A stretch of 64,000 bases of DNA from an uncultured Eubacteriales bacterium (lineage in GTDB: Bacteria; Bacillota; Clostridia; Christensenellales; DTU072): the NCBI GenBank assembly GCA_949292905.1, contig CASFAV010000003.1, forward strand, positions 96,050-160,049. Reading direction: 5' to 3'. The position numbers and the translations under genes are program-made. Below, one piece after another: positions 62,915-64,000 of this stretch. Position 1 is the first letter of the stretch. Each line of letters opens with the position of its first letter. Below the pieces are notes generated by a model. That model worked only from the letters and a program-made list of their open reading frames with translations, had not been told where the DNA came from and ran no database searches.

Positions 62915-64000
62915 ATGACACAGTTCGTTTACTTGTTCAGAGAAGCCGACGGTAAAGACAAAGCCAAATTCGGCGGCAAAGGCGCGAACCTTGCCGAGAT
63001 GACCAAGCTCGGTATGCCCGTGCCCCCCGGACTTACCATTACCACCGAGGCTTGCACCCAGTACTACAAGGACGGCAAAAAGATCAACGACGAGATCCTC
63101 GCGCAGGTTTTCGAGAAACTCGCCGTCCTCGAGAAGGAGACCGGTAAGACTTTCGGCGACGTCGAAAATCCCTTCCTCGTTTCCGTCAGAAGCGGTGCGA
63201 GAGCTTCGATGCCCGGTATGATGGACACCGTTCTTAACCTCGGTCTCAACGACGTCAGCGTCGTGGGACTTGCCAAGCTCACCGAGAATCCCCGTTTTGC
63301 ATACGATTGCTATCGCAGATTCATTCAGATGTAATCCGACGTCGTCGTCGGCGTAGGCAAGAACTTCTTTGAAAAAGTCATCGACGAGCTCAAGAAAGAG
63401 AAGGGCATCGTTCAGGACACCGAATTCACCGCAGAGGACCTTCAGGAGCTTATCGCGAGATATAAAGAATTCTACCGCAACGAAATGGGAGAGGATTTCC
63501 CTCAGGATCCCAAGAAACAGCTCGTCGGAGCCATCGAAGCGGTTTTCCGCAGCTGGGATAACCCCCGCGCCATCGTTTACCGTCGTATGAACGACATCCC
63601 CGGAGACTGGGGCACCGCCGTCAACGTGCAATCGATGGTATTCGGCAACATGGGAGAAACTTCCGGAACGGGCGTAGCGTTCACGAGAAGCCCCACGAAC
63701 GGCGACAAGCACCTCTACGGCGAGTTCCTTATGAACGCGCAGGGCGAAGACGTCGTCGCGGGTATCCGTACCCCCTCGCCCATCGATCATCTTAAACAGA
63801 CCAATCCCGCCGTTTACGAGCAGTTCCTCGACATCTGCAGCCGTCTCGAAAATTATTTCCACGACATGCAGGATATGGAATTCACCATCGAACGCGGCAA
63901 GCTTTATATGCTTCAGACCCGTAACGGCAAGCGTACGGCTCTTGCGGCTATCAACATCGCCGTCGACCTCGTGAAAGAAGGACTCTGCACCGAGGAAGAA
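62915..64000 (+). pseudogene. ppdK: Pyruvate, phosphate dikinase with in-frame TAA (3' end outside window)
   Basis: PPDK interconverts pyruvate, ATP and Pi with PEP, AMP and PPi. The N-terminal nucleotide-binding domain is clear: '[20 protein letters not shown]' (22-41), '[20 protein letters not shown]', here about 89-108, and '[13 protein letters not shown]' (127-139). Codon 140 is TAA (63332-63334), where family members have Tyr or Phe ('RRFIQMYSDVV'). The same frame then continues without further stops to base 64000 with normal PPDK sequence ('QGEDVVAGIRTPSPI', 'TIERGKLYMLQTRNGKRTA'). One base, TAT or TAC to TAA, explains it. It could be a true nonsense mutation, a strain variant or a sequencing/assembly error; the flawless downstream frame favours a very recent change or an error. 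Confidence 0.9.

Noticed and set aside
1..64000. CRISPR array, prophage or defence system
   Set aside because: No regularly spaced repeats, integrase, phage structural genes or known defence domains were seen; palindromes found are isolated hairpins.
62915..64000. Reassignment of TAA as a sense codon
   Set aside because: TAA terminates several other intact genes here (HAD phosphatase, serA, yqzL) at the expected lengths.

Overview
The window looks like a chromosomal segment of a Gram-positive, endospore-lineage Clostridia (Bacillota) bacterium, probably an uncultured gut-type member. This is inferred from the sporulation genes yqfC/yqfD, the era-yqzL-recO block, whiA, RNase J, a Firmicutes-type galT, a PPDK, sigma-A-like promoters (TTGaca-17-TATAAT) and strong GGAGG ribosome sites. 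Base composition is about half G+C by eye. No species can be named from the sequence alone.

Layout. 1-2168: end of a large Ig-like/MBG repeat surface protein. 2231-6759: an unassigned catabolic cluster (class III aminotransferase, two class II aldolase-fold proteins, GPH-family sugar symporter). 6856-8139: a protein resembling a decayed REP-associated tyrosine transposase (RAYT). 8324-19567: one 11.2-kb gene for a 3747-residue lipoprotein built of Ig-like and MBG repeats with two jelly-roll-like regions. 19901-19975: tRNA-Glu(CTC). 20119-22759: uvrC and a HAD phosphatase. On the minus strand, 22883-31944 holds dnaE, whiA, murB, a YkvI-like membrane protein and a NitT/TauT-type ABC transporter. 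32072-34018: a surface protein and a small membrane protein. 34150-36379: serA and serC. 36591-39563: RNase J and a divergent MGDG-synthase-fold protein. 39673-44674: two membrane proteins flanking a membrane-anchored sulfatase and its radical-SAM maturase. 44705-48891 (minus): recR, ybaB, dnaX, galT. 49005-56052: galK, lgt, pncB, a coiled-coil protein, pepF and a bitopic membrane protein. 56094-62669: dnaB, yqfC, yqfD, a PgpH-like HD protein, a ybeY-era fusion, yqzL, recO. 62915 to the window end: ppdK interrupted by an in-frame TAA.

How the genes fit together. Most of the window is housekeeping: replication and repair (dnaE, dnaX, dnaB, recR, recO, uvrC), RNA processing and ribosome assembly (RNase J, YbeY-Era), serine and NAD synthesis, the Leloir pathway and cell-wall synthesis. 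Accessory content is concentrated at 1-19.6 kb (surface proteins around a sugar-acid-type uptake/aldolase cluster) and at 40.4-43.6 kb (sulfatase system). Lgt, encoded at 50.3 kb, would lipidate the giant lipoprotein and the ABC-binding protein.

Most notable points: the YbeY-Era fusion in a compacted phoH/dgkA/cdd-less neighbourhood; the nonsense codon in ppdK; a RAYT-like protein that has lost the second His of HUH but keeps the candidate Tyr; a class II aldolase paralogue lacking two of three zinc ligands beside an intact copy; several genes whose -10 box sits 5-6 nt before the ATG (candidate leaderless mRNAs); and a divergent promoter pair sharing one palindromic -35 hexamer. I did not find a CRISPR array, prophage, insertion sequence or obvious defence island.
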